64,000 nt of DNA, from the NCBI RefSeq assembly GCF_005484985.1, contig NZ_CP027942.1, forward strand, positions 1,550,001 to 1,614,000. Reading direction: 5' to 3'. The position numbers and the translations under genes were made by a program. Source of the DNA: Agrococcus sp. SGAir0287 (GTDB lineage: Bacteria; Actinomycetota; Actinomycetes; Actinomycetales; Microbacteriaceae). Positions 17,883-27,442 of this stretch are shown in pieces. How positions within the stretch are numbered: the first letter of the stretch is position 1; the number at the start of each line of letters is the position of its first letter. The notes below the pieces were generated by a model that ran no database searches, had not been told where the DNA came from, and saw only the letters and a list, made by a program, of their open reading frames with translations.

Positions 17883-19090
17883 GACTGCGTCGCCGACTCG
17901 TCGAGCACGTCGAACCAGCGCGCGGCGGTCGCCACGTCCTTGTCGCCGCGGCCGGAGAGCGAGACGAGCAGCACCGCGTCGGGTCCGAGCTCGCGCGCGA
18001 GGCGCATGGCGCCCGCGACGGCGTGCGCCGACTCGATCGCGGGCATGATGCCCTCCAGCCGCGTGAGCTCGCGGAACGCGTCCATCGCCTCCGCGTCGGA
18101 GATCGGCTGGTACTCGGCGCGGCCGATGTCGTGCAGCCACGCGTGCTCCGGGCCGACGCCCGGGTAGTCGAGGCCCGCGGAGATCGAGTGCGAGTCGCGC
18201 GTCTGCCCGTCGGCGTCCTGCAGCATGTACGAGCGCGAGCCGTGCAGCACGCCGGGCGTGCCGTGGCCGATCGACAGGGCGTGCCGCTCGGTGTCGGGGC
18301 CGTCGCCGGCCGCCTCGAGGCCGATGAGGCGCACGTCGGCGTCGTCGAGGAAGGCGTGGAAGATGCCCATGGCGTTCGAGCCGCCGCCGACGCACGCGAG
18401 CACGGCATCCGGCAGCCTGCCGACCTGCTCGAGCATCTGCGCGCGGGCCTCCTCGCCGATCTGCGCGTGGAAGTCGCGCACCATGACCGGGTACGGGTGC
18501 GGACCCGCGACGGTGCCCATGAGGTAGTGGCTCGTCTCGACCGTGCGGACCCAGTCGCGCAGGCCCTCGTTGATCGCGTCCTTCAGCGTGCGCGCGCCGG
18601 TCGTGACGGGCACGACCTCCGCGCCGAGCAGGCGCATGCGGGCGACGTTGAGCGCCTGGCGCTCGGTGTCGACCTCGCCCATGTAGATCGTGCACTCCAT
18701 GCCGAAGAGCGCCGCGGCGGTCGCGGTGGCGACGCCGTGCTGGCCGGCGCCCGTCTCGGCGACGAGGCGCGTCTTGCCAAGGCGCTTCGCCAGCAGCGCC
18801 TGGCCGAGCACGTTGTTGATCTTGTGGCTGCCGGTGTGGTTGAGGTCCTCGCGCTTCAGCAGGATCCGCGCGCCGCCGACGGACGCCGACAGGCGCGGCG
18901 CCTCGGTGAGCAGCGACGGACGTCCCGTGTACTCGCGGCCGAGCCGTGCGAGCTCCTCGCCGAAGGCCGGATCCTCCCGCGCCTCCTCGTACGCCGCGGC
19001 GAGCTCGTCGATCGCGGCCATGAGCGGCTCGGGCATGTGGATGCCGCCGAAGGCGCCGAAGTCGGGGCCGCGCTCGGCCCGCAGGCTCAC
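17879..19090 (-). CDS. trpB: tryptophan synthase beta chain
   Basis: A 403-residue PLP enzyme that joins indole and serine to give tryptophan. The PLP lysine is in [20 protein letters not shown] near residue 90. The catalytic-loop glutamate is in [20 protein letters not shown]. The phosphate-binding loop is [18 protein letters not shown]. It is of the TrpB1 type, the partner of TrpA. It starts at GTG with a four-base overlap on trpC and ends in a four-base overlap with trpA. Confidence 0.98.
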   Translation of the reverse strand: MSLRAERGPDFGAFGGIHMPEPLMAAIDELAAAYEEAREDPAFGEELARLGREYTGRPSLLTEAPRLSASVGGARILLKREDLNHTGSHKINNVLGQALLAKRLGKTRLVAETGAGQHGVATATAAALFGMECTIYMGEVDTERQALNVARMRLLGAEVVPVTTGARTLKDAINEGLRDWVRTVETSHYLMGTVAGPHPYPVMVRDFHAQIGEEARAQMLEQVGRLPDAVLACVGGGSNAMGIFHAFLDDADVRLIGLEAAGDGPDTERHALSIGHGTPGVLHGSRSYMLQDADGQTRDSHSISAGLDYPGVGPEHAWLHDIGRAEYQPISDAEAMDAFRELTRLEGIMPAIESAHAVAGAMRLARELGPDAVLLVSLSGRGDKDVATAARWFDVLDESATQS

Positions 19091-19866
19091 GATGCGCTCC
19101 GGAACGCGGCGACGCGTGCGGCCGGGTCGCCGTCGCGCACGAGCGCCTCGCCGACGAGCACCGCGTGCGCGCCCGCCGTGCGGTACGCGCGCACGTCGTC
19201 GACGCCCTGCACGCCCGACTCCGCGACGGCGACGACGCCCTCGGGGATGAGGGGCCGCAGCTCGGCGAAGCGCTCGGGATGCATCTGGAACGTCTGCAGG
19301 TCGCGCGTGTTCACGCCGACGATGCGGGCGCCGACGGCGAGCGCGCGACGCACCTCGTCGGCGTCGTGCACCTCGACGAGCACCGACAGGCCGAGCCCCG
19401 TCGCGAACGCGTGAAGGTCGGCGAGGGTCGCGTCGTCGAGCGCGGCGACGATGAGCAGCACGAGGTCGGCGCCCGCGGCACGCGCCTCGAGCAGCTGGTA
19501 GCGCGATGCGAGGAAGTCCTTGCGCAGCACGGGCACGTCGACGGCGCCGCGCACGGCGCGCAGGTCGTCGAGCGTGCCGAGGAAGCGGCGCCCCTCCGTG
19601 AGGACGGAGATGACGCTCGCGCCGCCGGCCGCGTAGGCGGCGGCGAGCTCCGCGGGCTCGGGGATGTCGGCGATGCGGCCCTTCGACGGGCTCGCCCGCT
19701 TCACCTCGGCGATGACGTGCACGCCGTCGACGGGCTGCGACAGCAGCGCGACGACGTCGATGGGGGTGCGGGATGCGCGCGCGAGCGCGTCGAGCTCGTC
19801 GTACGGCAGCGAGCCGCGACGGGTCTCGGCGTCTTCGAGCGCCCCGGCGGTCAGGGCGTCGAGCAT
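19087..19866 (-). CDS. trpC: indole-3-glycerol phosphate synthase
   Basis: A 259-residue TIM-barrel converting CdRP to indole-3-glycerol phosphate. Diagnostic motif [13 protein letters not shown] near residue 50 holds the catalytic lysine. [24 protein letters not shown] and [12 protein letters not shown] are also standard. It is monofunctional, with no TrpF domain. The ATG at 19866 touches the stop codon of the preceding small membrane protein. Confidence 0.97.
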   Translation of the reverse strand: MLDALTAGALEDAETRRGSLPYDELDALARASRTPIDVVALLSQPVDGVHVIAEVKRASPSKGRIADIPEPAELAAAYAAGGASVISVLTEGRRFLGTLDDLRAVRGAVDVPVLRKDFLASRYQLLEARAAGADLVLLIVAALDDATLADLHAFATGLGLSVLVEVHDADEVRRALAVGARIVGVNTRDLQTFQMHPERFAELRPLIPEGVVAVAESGVQGVDDVRAYRTAGAHAVLVGEALVRDGDPAARVAAFRSAS

Positions 19867-20111
19867 CAGTGCCCCTTGGGGGTGTACTTCGGTCCGTCCA
19901 CGCCGTAGCCGGCCCGCTTCAGGCCCCAGCCCACGAGCGCGCCGACGGGGATGAAGGCAGCCGAGATCCAGACGAGGAGCGGCATGTCGAGCCAGAAGAA
20001 CAGCGTGCCGGCCGCGATGGCGACGAGCATGATGATGACGGCCGTCCAGGCGGCGGGCGAGTGGCCCTCGCCGGGCTCGGCGTGCGCTTCGATCGCGGTC
20101 TGGTCGCTCAC
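19866..20111 (-). CDS. HGxxPAAW-family small membrane protein of the trp cluster
   Basis: An 81-residue membrane protein. The conserved segment is EGHSPAAW at residues 15-22, a variant of the HGxxPAAW motif that names a family found next to actinobacterial trp genes. Two hydrophobic helices follow at about 23-42 and 44-62, with a short basic, charged C-terminus. The GTG start is chosen because GAGGAG lies five bases upstream; the earlier in-frame ATG lacks a ribosome site. Function is unknown. Constant association with tryptophan synthesis suggests a supporting membrane role. Confidence 0.8.
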   Translation of the reverse strand: MSDQTAIEAHAEPGEGHSPAAWTAVIIMLVAIAAGTLFFWLDMPLLVWISAAFIPVGALVGWGLKRAGYGVDGPKYTPKGH

Positions 20112-20143
20112 GGTGCTCCTCGAATCCATGGGTGCTCCCCAGT

Positions 20144-20716
20144 CTACCGGTCGTCGGCGCGGCGGCCGTCCGCGTCGTCGCCGAGGGCCGTGGGGTCCTC
20201 GCCGTCGTCGAGGGCATCCCAGGCGAGGCCCGACTCCGCGCGCTCGAAGCGCTGCTGGGCCTGCCGCCGCTGCCATGCACCCGCGGTGATGAGCGCCCAG
20301 ATCGCGGCGGCGGTCGCGACGAGGAGACCGACGACGGCGAGCGCGGGTGCAGCGGTCGTCGTCGCGGGCGCGTCGAGCGTCGTGACGCCCGTCGCGGCGC
20401 TCGCGGCCTCGGCGATCGTCTCGCCGAGCGTCGCGACGCGCTGCACGAGGTGCGTCGCGCCGATCGCGACGACCCCGAGGCCGAGGACGGCGAGCACGCG
20501 GGCGACGACGGGCGAGGCGAGCGTGAGCGCGAGACCGAGCGCGCCGAGCGTGAGCGCCACGGGCGCGAGGGCCGGCGCGACCGCCGTGCCGTCGAGCTCG
20601 ACGGCGGGCGCCTCCGGCGGCGACGCCGTCGCCCACGTCACGACCGAGCCGGCGAGGATGAGCGCGCCGCCGAGGAGCAGCGCCAGCACGGCGAGCAGTC
20701 GGCCGCGCGCCCTCAC
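20144..20716 (-). CDS. Trp biosynthesis-associated membrane protein (TIGR02234-like)
   Basis: A 190-residue protein. It has about four hydrophobic segments: residues 6-28, then two around 48-85 separated by a short basic loop, and one near 125-147. A short charged cytoplasmic tail follows. Position immediately after trpE and composition match the actinobacterial Trp-region conserved membrane protein family (TIGR02234). The start GTG overlaps the trpE stop by four bases. Function is not established for this family. I infer the family from context and topology rather than from a strong motif. Confidence 0.75.
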   Translation of the reverse strand: MRARGRLLAVLALLLGGALILAGSVVTWATASPPEAPAVELDGTAVAPALAPVALTLGALGLALTLASPVVARVLAVLGLGVVAIGATHLVQRVATLGETIAEAASAATGVTTLDAPATTTAAPALAVVGLLVATAAAIWALITAGAWQRRQAQQRFERAESGLAWDALDDGEDPTALGDDADGRRADDR

Positions 20717-22230
20717 CGGACGATCCTGCGCATCGCGTCGGCGCGCGCCGTCGCCCGCAGCGGCGCGGCGGCCTTGCTGCGCACCTCGGCGTGCTCGGTC
20801 GCGGGCACGCTGTCGGCGACGAGACCCGCACCCGCCTGCACGTGCGCCATGCCGTCGACGATCGTGACGGTGCGGATGGCGATGGCGAGGTCGGCGTCGC
20901 CCGCGAAGTCGAAGTAGCCGACGACGCCGCCGTACACGCCGCGCTGCGCGGGCTCGAGCGCGTCGATGATCTCGAGCGCGCGCGGCTTCGGCGCGCCCGA
21001 GAGCGTGCCGGCGGGGAACGTCGCGCGGAACGCGTCGACGGCGGATGCGTCCTCGCGCATCCGCCCCTCCACCGTGGAGACGATGTGCATGATGTGGCTG
21101 AAGCGCTCGATCGCCATGAACTCCGTGACCGCGACCGAGCCGGCCTCGCACACCTTGGCGAGGTCGTTGCGGGCGAGGTCGACGAGCATGACGTGCTCGG
21201 AGCGCTCCTTGGGATCGGCGAGCAGCTCCTCCGCGAGGGCGTTGTCGGCGGCGGCGTCCACGCCGCGCGGCCGCGAGCCCGCGATGGGATGCATCGTCGC
21301 GAGGCCGTCGTGCACCGTGACGAGCGCCTCGGGGCTCGAGCCGACGACCTGGTACGGCCGTCCGCTCCGGTCCTCGAGCGTCAGCAGGTAGAGGTACGGC
21401 GAGGGGTTGAGCAGGCGCAGCACCCGGTACACGTCGAGCGGATGCGCGGCGAGCGGCACGTCGAAGCGGCTCGAGAGGACGACCTGGAAGACGTCGCCGT
21501 CGACGATGTGCTGCTTCGCGCGCTCGACCATGCCGGCGAAGCCCTCCGCCGTCACCGATGCGGCGGGCTCGGGCTCGACGTCCGCGAGCGGCTCCGCGAG
21601 CCACGTCGGTGCATCCTCGGCGAGGCGCGCCTGCATGTCGTCGAGCTGCCGCTGCGCGCCCGCCCACAGCCGGTCGGCATCCTCGACCCCGTCGGCGAGC
21701 GCCGTCGCGATGAGCAGGGCGGTTCCGGTGCGATGGTCGAGCACGACGAGCTCGGCGACGAACGACAGGCCGATCGCGGGCACGTCGACCTGCCGCGGCG
21801 GCGGGCTCGGCAGGTGCTCGAGCTCGCGCACCGCCTCCCAGCCCACGTGGCCGACGAGCCCGCCCGTGAGCCGCGGCAGGCCCGCGACGCGCGGCGTGCG
21901 CCACCGCTCGAGCACGTGCGCGACCGTCTCAAGCGGCGTGCGCTCGACCTCGTCGCCCAGCAGCCGCTCGAGGCTCAGCCCGTGGCTGCGCCACGTCACC
22001 TCGCCCTCGTCGGCGGTGAGCTGACCGAACGAGGAGACGCCGACGAACGAGAAGCGGTTCCACACGCCCTGCTCGGCCGACTCGAGCAGGAACGAGCCCG
22101 GCCGGTCGACCGCGAGCTTGCGGTAGACGCCCACGGGGGTCTCGGTGTCGGCGAGGATCTCGCGCACGACGGGCACGACGCGGTGCGTCGGCAGCAGCGC
22201 GTCGAACGCCTCGCGCGTCGTCGTGGTCAC
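20713..22230 (-). CDS. trpE: anthranilate synthase component I
   Basis: A 505-residue chorismate-using enzyme that makes anthranilate with ammonia from TrpG. The regulatory LLES motif, part of the tryptophan feedback site, lies in [12 protein letters not shown] near residue 45. Catalytic-domain motifs: [59 protein letters not shown]. No trpG or trpD is in this window, so the amidotransferase subunit must be encoded elsewhere. The GTG start overlaps the hisI stop (GTGA), tying trp expression to the his genes upstream. Confidence 0.97.
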   Translation of the reverse strand: MTTTTREAFDALLPTHRVVPVVREILADTETPVGVYRKLAVDRPGSFLLESAEQGVWNRFSFVGVSSFGQLTADEGEVTWRSHGLSLERLLGDEVERTPLETVAHVLERWRTPRVAGLPRLTGGLVGHVGWEAVRELEHLPSPPPRQVDVPAIGLSFVAELVVLDHRTGTALLIATALADGVEDADRLWAGAQRQLDDMQARLAEDAPTWLAEPLADVEPEPAASVTAEGFAGMVERAKQHIVDGDVFQVVLSSRFDVPLAAHPLDVYRVLRLLNPSPYLYLLTLEDRSGRPYQVVGSSPEALVTVHDGLATMHPIAGSRPRGVDAAADNALAEELLADPKERSEHVMLVDLARNDLAKVCEAGSVAVTEFMAIERFSHIMHIVSTVEGRMREDASAVDAFRATFPAGTLSGAPKPRALEIIDALEPAQRGVYGGVVGYFDFAGDADLAIAIRTVTIVDGMAHVQAGAGLVADSVPATEHAEVRSKAAAPLRATARADAMRRIVR

Positions 22231-22559
22231 GACGTCACCTCGATGGGCGTGAAGAAGCACGTGCGGTTGCCGGTGTGGCAGGCGGGGCCCGTCTGCTCGA
22301 CGCGCACGAGCAGCGTGTCGGCGTCGCAGTCGATCGCGATCGACACGGGCACCTGCACGTTGCCCGAGGTGTCGCCCTTGCGCCAGTACTCCTGCCTCGA
22401 CCGCGACCAGAACGTCACGCGCCCCTCGGTCGCGGTGCGACGCAGCGCCTCGGCGTCCATGTAGCCGACCATGAGCACGTCGCCCGTCGCGTCGTCCTGG
22501 ATGACGGCGGGCACGAGCCCGTGCTCGTCCGTCCTCAGCCGCGGGATCGTCACCGTCAT
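22227..22559 (-). CDS. hisI: phosphoribosyl-AMP cyclohydrolase
   Basis: A 110-residue HisI that opens the adenine ring of PR-AMP, the third step of histidine synthesis. The Mg-binding aspartates are in [14 protein letters not shown]. The zinc cysteines are in [14 protein letters not shown] and [22 protein letters not shown] is the substrate loop. The monofunctional form lacks HisE, which is encoded separately at 24.2-24.5 kb. ATGA overlap with hisF upstream and GTGA with trpE downstream. Confidence 0.97.
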   Translation of the reverse strand: MTVTIPRLRTDEHGLVPAVIQDDATGDVLMVGYMDAEALRRTATEGRVTFWSRSRQEYWRKGDTSGNVQVPVSIAIDCDADTLLVRVEQTGPACHTGNRTCFFTPIEVTS

Positions 22560-23314
22560 CGCACCGTCACCCCCGCCGCGCGCATCGCGGCCTTCACCTC
22601 GTCGATCGTGCACTGCCGCGAGTGGAAGATGCTCGCGGCGAGCACGGCGTCCGCCCCCGCGTCGACCGCGGGCGCGAAGTGCTCGGGGACGCCCGCTCCC
22701 CCGCTCGCGACGACCGGCACGCTCGTCGCGTCGCGCACGGCGCGGATGAGGGCGAGGTCGAAGCCGGCCTTCGTGCCGTCGGCGTCGATCGAGTTCACGA
22801 GCAGCTCGCCCGCGCCGCGCCGGTCGACCTCGGCGGCCCACGTGATGGCGTCGATGCCGGTGCGGCGTCGGCCGCCGTGCGTCGTGACCTCGAAGCCGCT
22901 CGGCGTCTGGGCGGAGCGCAGCACGTCGAGCGACACGACGAGCACCTGCGCGCCGAACGCGCTCGAGATCTCGTCGACGACCTCGGGACGCGCGATGGCG
23001 GCCGAGTTCACGCCCACCTTGTCGGCGCCGTGCGCGAGCAGCCGCGAGACGTCGGCGACGGTGCGGACGCCCCCGCCGACGGTGAGCGGGATGAAGACCT
23101 GCTCGGCGCATCGCTCGACGACCTCGAGGATCGTGTCGGCGCCCTCGACCGTCGCGGTGACGTCGAGGAACGTGAGCTCGTCGGCGCCCTCGGCCGCGTA
23201 GCGCGCCGCGAGCTCGACGGGGTCGCCCTGGTCGGCGAGATCCTGGAATCGCACGCCCTTCACGACGCGGCCGCCGGCCACGTCGAGGCACGGGATGACG
23301 CGCGTCGTGAGCAT
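22556..23314 (-). CDS. hisF: imidazole glycerol phosphate synthase, cyclase subunit
   Basis: A 252-residue TIM-barrel synthase subunit that makes IGP and AICAR using ammonia from HisH. It opens with [20 protein letters not shown], which includes catalytic Asp11. The second half-barrel has [19 protein letters not shown] with the other catalytic aspartate. GVNSAAI and the C-terminal [15 protein letters not shown] are standard. hisH and hisA are not in the window. ATGA overlaps exist on both sides. Confidence 0.97.
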   Translation of the reverse strand: MLTTRVIPCLDVAGGRVVKGVRFQDLADQGDPVELAARYAAEGADELTFLDVTATVEGADTILEVVERCAEQVFIPLTVGGGVRTVADVSRLLAHGADKVGVNSAAIARPEVVDEISSAFGAQVLVVSLDVLRSAQTPSGFEVTTHGGRRRTGIDAITWAAEVDRRGAGELLVNSIDADGTKAGFDLALIRAVRDATSVPVVASGGAGVPEHFAPAVDAGADAVLAASIFHSRQCTIDEVKAAMRAAGVTVR

Positions 23315-24153
23315 CAGATCCTCGCCGCGTGGATGCGCGTGACGATGATCGCCTTCGCGCCGGCGGCCTCGAGCGCATCCATGACGCGGTTGACGTCGTG
23401 CGACTCGGTCATGACCCGCACGGCGACCCAGTCGTCGTCGCGCAGCGGGGAGATCGTCGCCGACTCCTTGCCGGGGCACACGCGCACGGCGGCGTCGAGG
23501 TCCTCGCGCCGCACGTCGTAGTCGACCATGACGTAGCGGCGTGCGACGAGCACGCCCTCGAGCCGACGGCGCAGCGTGTGCAGCCCCTCGCTCGCGGCGC
23601 CCGACGAGATGAGCACGGCCTCGGACGACAGGATCGGCTCGCCGAAGGTCTCGAGCCCCTGCTTCCTCAGGGTCGCACCGGTCTCGACGACGTCCGCGAT
23701 CGCGTCCGCGACGCCGAGGCGCACGGCGGACTCGACGGCGCCGTCGAGGTGCACGAGCGTGGCGTCGAGCCCGCGCGCATCGAGCCACGAGCGCACGAGC
23801 CCCGTGTAGCTCGACGCGATGCGCACGCCCGCGAGCTGGTCCTGCGAGGCGAAGGCGCCCACGGGGCCGGCGAAGCGGAACGTGGAGCGTCCGAAGCCGA
23901 GGCCCTGCACCTCGACGGCCGGCGAGCCGGAGTCGAGCAGCAGGTCGCGGCCCGTGATGCCGACGTCGATGACGCCGGAGCCGACGTAGGTGGCGATGTC
24001 GCGGGGGCGAAGGTAGAAGAACTCGACGTCGTTCGACGGGTCGGAGACGATGAGCTCCTTGCCGTCGCGGCGACCGTGGTACCCGGCCTCCTCGAGCATC
24101 CCGGCGGCGGTCTCGGAGAGCGCGCCCTTGTTGGGCACGGCGATCTTCAGCAT
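23314..24153 (-). CDS. hisG: ATP phosphoribosyltransferase, long form
   Basis: A 279-residue HisG catalysing the first and feedback-controlled step of histidine synthesis, from ATP and PRPP. Opening: [16 protein letters not shown]. The PRPP loop region is [33 protein letters not shown]-terminal regulatory ACT-like domain at about residues 210-279 makes it the long, HisZ-independent form expected to bind histidine. AAGAG lies upstream of the ATG. It begins 42 bp after hisE. Confidence 0.97.
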   Translation of the reverse strand: MLKIAVPNKGALSETAAGMLEEAGYHGRRDGKELIVSDPSNDVEFFYLRPRDIATYVGSGVIDVGITGRDLLLDSGSPAVEVQGLGFGRSTFRFAGPVGAFASQDQLAGVRIASSYTGLVRSWLDARGLDATLVHLDGAVESAVRLGVADAIADVVETGATLRKQGLETFGEPILSSEAVLISSGAASEGLHTLRRRLEGVLVARRYVMVDYDVRREDLDAAVRVCPGKESATISPLRDDDWVAVRVMTESHDVNRVMDALEAAGAKAIIVTRIHAARI

Positions 24154-24195
24154 GTGCGTCTCTTCTGGGTCTGCGGGGAAGGGTGAGCGGCAGGC

Positions 24196-24456
24196 TCAGA
24201 GATGTCGGTAGACGTCCTGCAGGGTGAGGCCCTTGGCGAGCATGAGCACCTGCAGGTGGTAGAGCAGCTGCGAGATCTCGAGCGCCGTCTGCTCGTCGCC
24301 CTCGTGCTCGGCGGCCATCCAGACCTCCGCGGCCTCCTCGACGATCTTCTTGCCGATCTCGTGGACGCCGGCGTCGACGCGCGCGAGGGTGTTGCCCTCG
24401 CGACGCTCGGCGACGGTCCGCTCGAGCTCGGCGAACAGCGCGTCGAAGGTCTTCAC
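24196..24456 (-). CDS. hisE: phosphoribosyl-ATP pyrophosphatase
   Basis: An 86-residue all-helical MazG-fold enzyme that removes pyrophosphate from PR-ATP, the second step of histidine synthesis. The metal-binding motif is in [36 protein letters not shown]. It is separate from HisI, as usual in actinobacteria. The GTG at 24456 overlaps the rpe stop by four bases. It also has a TACCCT -10 six bases upstream, so both readthrough from rpe and an independent leaderless transcript are possible. Confidence 0.96.
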   Translation of the reverse strand: MKTFDALFAELERTVAERREGNTLARVDAGVHEIGKKIVEEAAEVWMAAEHEGDEQTALEISQLLYHLQVLMLAKGLTLQDVYRHL

Positions 24457-25118
24457 GATCCCAGGGTATCGGCCGCGGCGAGCACGTCGCGCAGCGCCTG
24501 GATGCGCGGCGCAGGGTCGCCGTGGCCGTAGACCGCGCTGCCCGCGACGAACGTGTCCGCACCTGCGGCCGCGGCCTCGCCGATCGTCTCGGCCGAGATG
24601 CCTCCGTCGACCTGCAGCAGCACCGGCACGCCCGCGTCGTCGGCCGCGCGGCGCAGCGCACCGAGTTTCGGCAGCACCTCGGGCATGAACGACTGCCCGC
24701 CGAAGCCGGGCTCGACCGTCATGACGAGCACCATGTCGAACGCGTCGATGCGGTCGGCGTACGGCGCGACGTCGGTGCCGGGCTTGATGGCGACGGCGGC
24801 GGCGACGCCCCGGTCGCGCAGCGTGCGGGCGAGCGCGAACGCATCGCGCGTCGCCTCCGCGTGGAACGTGACGCTCGCGACGCCGGGCAGCACGTACCGC
24901 GGCGCCCACCGGTCCGCGTCGTCGATCATGAGGTGCACGTCGAGCGGCAGCGGCGAGACCTGCCCGATGCGCTCGACGACGGGCAGGCCGAGCGTGAGGT
25001 TCGGCACGAAGTGCCCGTCCATGACGTCGACGTGCACCGCGTCGGCGCCGTCGATGGCGTGCAGCTCGCGCTCGAGGTTCGCGAAGTCGGCGGAGAGGAT
25101 GCTCGGGTGGATGCGCAC
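24453..25118 (-). CDS. rpe: ribulose-phosphate 3-epimerase
   Basis: A 221-residue TIM-barrel interconverting ribulose and xylulose 5-phosphate in the pentose phosphate pathway, the source of PRPP for his, trp and pyr genes. Motifs: [17 protein letters not shown] with the catalytic aspartate region, [15 protein letters not shown] with a metal aspartate, and [18 protein letters not shown]. The phosphate loop is in [12 protein letters not shown]. The GTG at 25118 is favoured by a TAGCCT -10 seven bases upstream. It starts 10 bp after rsmB. Confidence 0.96.
   Translation of the reverse strand: MRIHPSILSADFANLERELHAIDGADAVHVDVMDGHFVPNLTLGLPVVERIGQVSPLPLDVHLMIDDADRWAPRYVLPGVASVTFHAEATRDAFALARTLRDRGVAAAVAIKPGTDVAPYADRIDAFDMVLVMTVEPGFGGQSFMPEVLPKLGALRRAADDAGVPVLLQVDGGISAETIGEAAAAGADTFVAGSAVYGHGDPAPRIQALRDVLAAADTLGS
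24463..24468 (-). promoter_or_regulatory. -10 element inside the 3' end of rpe, leaderless hisE
   Basis: TACCCT on the minus strand lies six bases before the hisE GTG and inside the last codons of rpe. It would start the hisEG-hisFI-trp unit independently of rpe. Confidence 0.45.
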
Positions 25119-25125
25119 GTGCTCG

Positions 25126-25131
25126 AGGCTA
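25126..25131 (-). promoter_or_regulatory. -10 element overlapping rsmB stop codon, leaderless rpe
   Basis: TAGCCT on the minus strand lies seven bases before the rpe GTG. Its first three bases are the TAG stop codon of rsmB. Confidence 0.45.
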
Positions 25132-26538
25132 TCGAGCCTCGGCGGTGCCGCCGTCCGCGCCGGGCCGGCGCAGCAGCTGCACGAACATGGCGTCCGTGCC
25201 GTCGCGGTGCGGCCACAGCTGCGCCGCGGCGCCCGTGCCGCCGAGGGCGACGCCCGGAGCGAGCCGGGCGAGCACCGCGCGCGTGTCGACGGGGTCCGCG
25301 CCGTCGACGACGGCGCCCTGGACGATCGCGCGCGTCTCGGCGAGGTGCGGGGAGCACGTGACGTAGGCGACGAGGCCGCCGGGGCGCACGGCGCGCAACG
25401 CCGCGCGCAGCAGCTCCGACTGCAGGCGCGCGAGCTCGGGCACGTCGCTCGGCTGCTTGCGCCAGCGCGCCTCGGGGCGGCGCCGCAGCGCGCCGAGGCC
25501 CGTGCAGGGCGCGTCGAGCAGGATGCGGTCGTAGACGCCGTCGACGTCGGCGTAGCGTCGTCCGTCGCCGACGGCGACCTCGACGGTCGGATCGACGGCG
25601 CGCAGCGCCTGGCGCACGAGGCCGGCACGCGTGGGCACGAGCTCGTTCGCCTCGAGCCGGGCGCCGTGCATCCGCGCCTCGGCGGCGAGCAGCGCCGCCT
25701 TGCCGCCCGGTCCTGCGCACAGGTCGAGCCAGCGCTCCCCCGCGACGACGGGCTCGGCGCGCGTGAGGGCGAGCGCCGCGAGCTGGCTGCCCGCGTCCTG
25801 CACGCGCGCGCGTCCCTCGCGCACCGCCGGCACGAGCGTCGGGTCGCCGGACGGCGCGAGCCTGCCCAGCGGCGAGGCCGTGGGCTCGTCGCCGAGCTCC
25901 TCCGGCTCGGCGAGCCCGGGCAGCGCGACGAGCTGCACGCGCGGCGCGTCGTTGTCGGCCGCGAGCAGCGCGGGCAGCTCGTCGCCGGCGTCCTCCGCCT
26001 CGAGCGCCCGGCGCATCGCGCGCAGCACCCACGTGGGATGTCCCGTGCGCAGCGCGAGCGCGTCGTCGTCGGACATCGTCCGGGCGAGCGCGTCGACCTG
26101 CGCGTCGACGGGCGTCGCCGCGACGCGGCGCAGCACGGCGTTCGCGAAGCCGCGCCGGCCGCGATGGTCGCCGAGCAGCTCGATCGACTCGTGGACGGCA
26201 GCGTGCGCGGGCACGCGCATCCGCGCGAGCTGCTGCACCGCGATGCGCAGCACCGAGCGGGTCGTCGGGTCGATCTCGCCGATCGGTCGGCCCGCCGCGG
26301 CGGCGATGACGGCGTCGAGCTGCCCCTGCCAGCGCAGCGTGCCGTAGGCGAGATCGGTGGCGAAGCCGGCGTCCTGCGCGTCGAGCCGTGCCTCGCGGAT
26401 CCGCGCGGGCAGCAGGAGGTTCGCGTACGCGTCGTCCATGTCGACGGCGTGCACGACCTCCTGCGCGACGCGCCGGGCGCTCGGCCGCTCGGTCGTGCGA
26501 CGCCGCTGCGGCTGCCTCGTCGATCGGCGATCAGGCAT
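25129..26538 (-). CDS. rsmB: 16S rRNA (cytosine-967-C5) methyltransferase
   Basis: A 469-residue RsmB/NOL1-NOP2-Sun family protein. A NusB-like RNA-binding domain occupies about residues 20-150 (RRVAQEVVHAVDMDDAYANLLLP, then RGRRGFANAVLRRVA). The SAM-dependent methyltransferase domain follows. SAM loop: WLDLCAGPGGKAALLAAEA. Catalytic and release cysteines: LLDAPCTGLGALRRRPEARW and YVTCSPHLAETRAIV. The ATG at 26538 overlaps the fmt stop by eight bases, and upstream in-frame codons lie inside fmt. Confidence 0.95.
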   Translation of the reverse strand: MPDRRSTRQPQRRRTTERPSARRVAQEVVHAVDMDDAYANLLLPARIREARLDAQDAGFATDLAYGTLRWQGQLDAVIAAAAGRPIGEIDPTTRSVLRIAVQQLARMRVPAHAAVHESIELLGDHRGRRGFANAVLRRVAATPVDAQVDALARTMSDDDALALRTGHPTWVLRAMRRALEAEDAGDELPALLAADNDAPRVQLVALPGLAEPEELGDEPTASPLGRLAPSGDPTLVPAVREGRARVQDAGSQLAALALTRAEPVVAGERWLDLCAGPGGKAALLAAEARMHGARLEANELVPTRAGLVRQALRAVDPTVEVAVGDGRRYADVDGVYDRILLDAPCTGLGALRRRPEARWRKQPSDVPELARLQSELLRAALRAVRPGGLVAYVTCSPHLAETRAIVQGAVVDGADPVDTRAVLARLAPGVALGGTGAAAQLWPHRDGTDAMFVQLLRRPGADGGTAEAR

Positions 26539-27442
26539 CGAGCACGACCTCTCCCCCGCGTCCGCGCAGCCAGTCGGCCGCGCGCATCGCCTGCCTGCCC
26601 GCCGGCTGCACCTCGCCGAGCGCGAGGGCGGCCGTCGCCGTGCCGAGCACGGCATCCTTGCCGACCAGCCGGGCGGTGCCGGCGGGCAGCGGGTCGGCGG
26701 CGCTGCGCGTCAGGGCGAGCACCTTGACGCGCTCGCCGCCGAGCAGCACGTGCGCGCCCGGCTCGGGCGTGACGCCGCGGAACCGGTCGAGCACGGCGGG
26801 TGCAGGCTCGTCGAGGCGCAGCAGCCCGTCGGCGAGGGCCAGCTTCGGCGCGAAGGACGGCTCGCCGACCTGCGGCTCGAACGTCGCGGTGCCGACCTCG
26901 ATCGCGTCGACGGCGTCGACGAGCACGTCGGCGCCGGACGCGGCGAGCGTCTCGAGCAGCTCGCCCGCCGTCGCGAGCGGCGGCACGGGCGAGGCGACCA
27001 TCCGCACGATCGGTCCGGCGTCGAGCTCCGGCACGAGCCGGAAGACGCTCACGCCCGTCTCGTCCTCGCCCGCCATGAGCGCGCGCTGCACGGGCGCCGC
27101 GCCGCGGTAGGCGGGCAGCAGCGAGAAGTGCAGGTTGATCCAGCCGTGCGCGGGCGTCGACAGCAGCGGCTCGCGCACGAGGCCGCCGTACGCGACGACG
27201 ACGCCGAGCTCCGCGCCGACGCCGGCGATCGCCTCGGCCGCCGCGGCGTCGAGCCGATCGGCCTCGAGCACGGTCAGACCGAGCCGCTCGGCCGCCGCGG
27301 CCACCGGGGTCGGAGTCACGACGCGCCTGCGCCCCTGCGGCGAGGCGCCGCGCGTGACGACGAGCGCGACCTCGTGCCGGCGCGCGAGCGCCTCGAGGCT
27401 CGGCACGGCGGCGGCCGGGCTCCCGGCGAAGACGATGCGCAT
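26531..27442 (-). CDS. fmt: methionyl-tRNA formyltransferase
   Basis: A 303-residue enzyme that formylates initiator Met-tRNA using 10-formyl-THF. N-terminal Rossmann formyltransferase domain: [19 protein letters not shown]. Catalytic asparagine, histidine and aspartate region: HGWINLHFSLLPAYRGAAPVQ and TGVSVFRLVPELDAGPI. The C-terminal OB-like domain carries the tRNA-binding PGAHVLLGGERVKVLAL. The start shares one base with the priA stop (TGATG). Association with priA and rsmB is the common actinobacterial order. Confidence 0.97.
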   Translation of the reverse strand: MRIVFAGSPAAAVPSLEALARRHEVALVVTRGASPQGRRRVVTPTPVAAAAERLGLTVLEADRLDAAAAEAIAGVGAELGVVVAYGGLVREPLLSTPAHGWINLHFSLLPAYRGAAPVQRALMAGEDETGVSVFRLVPELDAGPIVRMVASPVPPLATAGELLETLAASGADVLVDAVDAIEVGTATFEPQVGEPSFAPKLALADGLLRLDEPAPAVLDRFRGVTPEPGAHVLLGGERVKVLALTRSAADPLPAGTARLVGKDAVLGTATAALALGEVQPAGRQAMRAADWLRGRGGEVVLDA

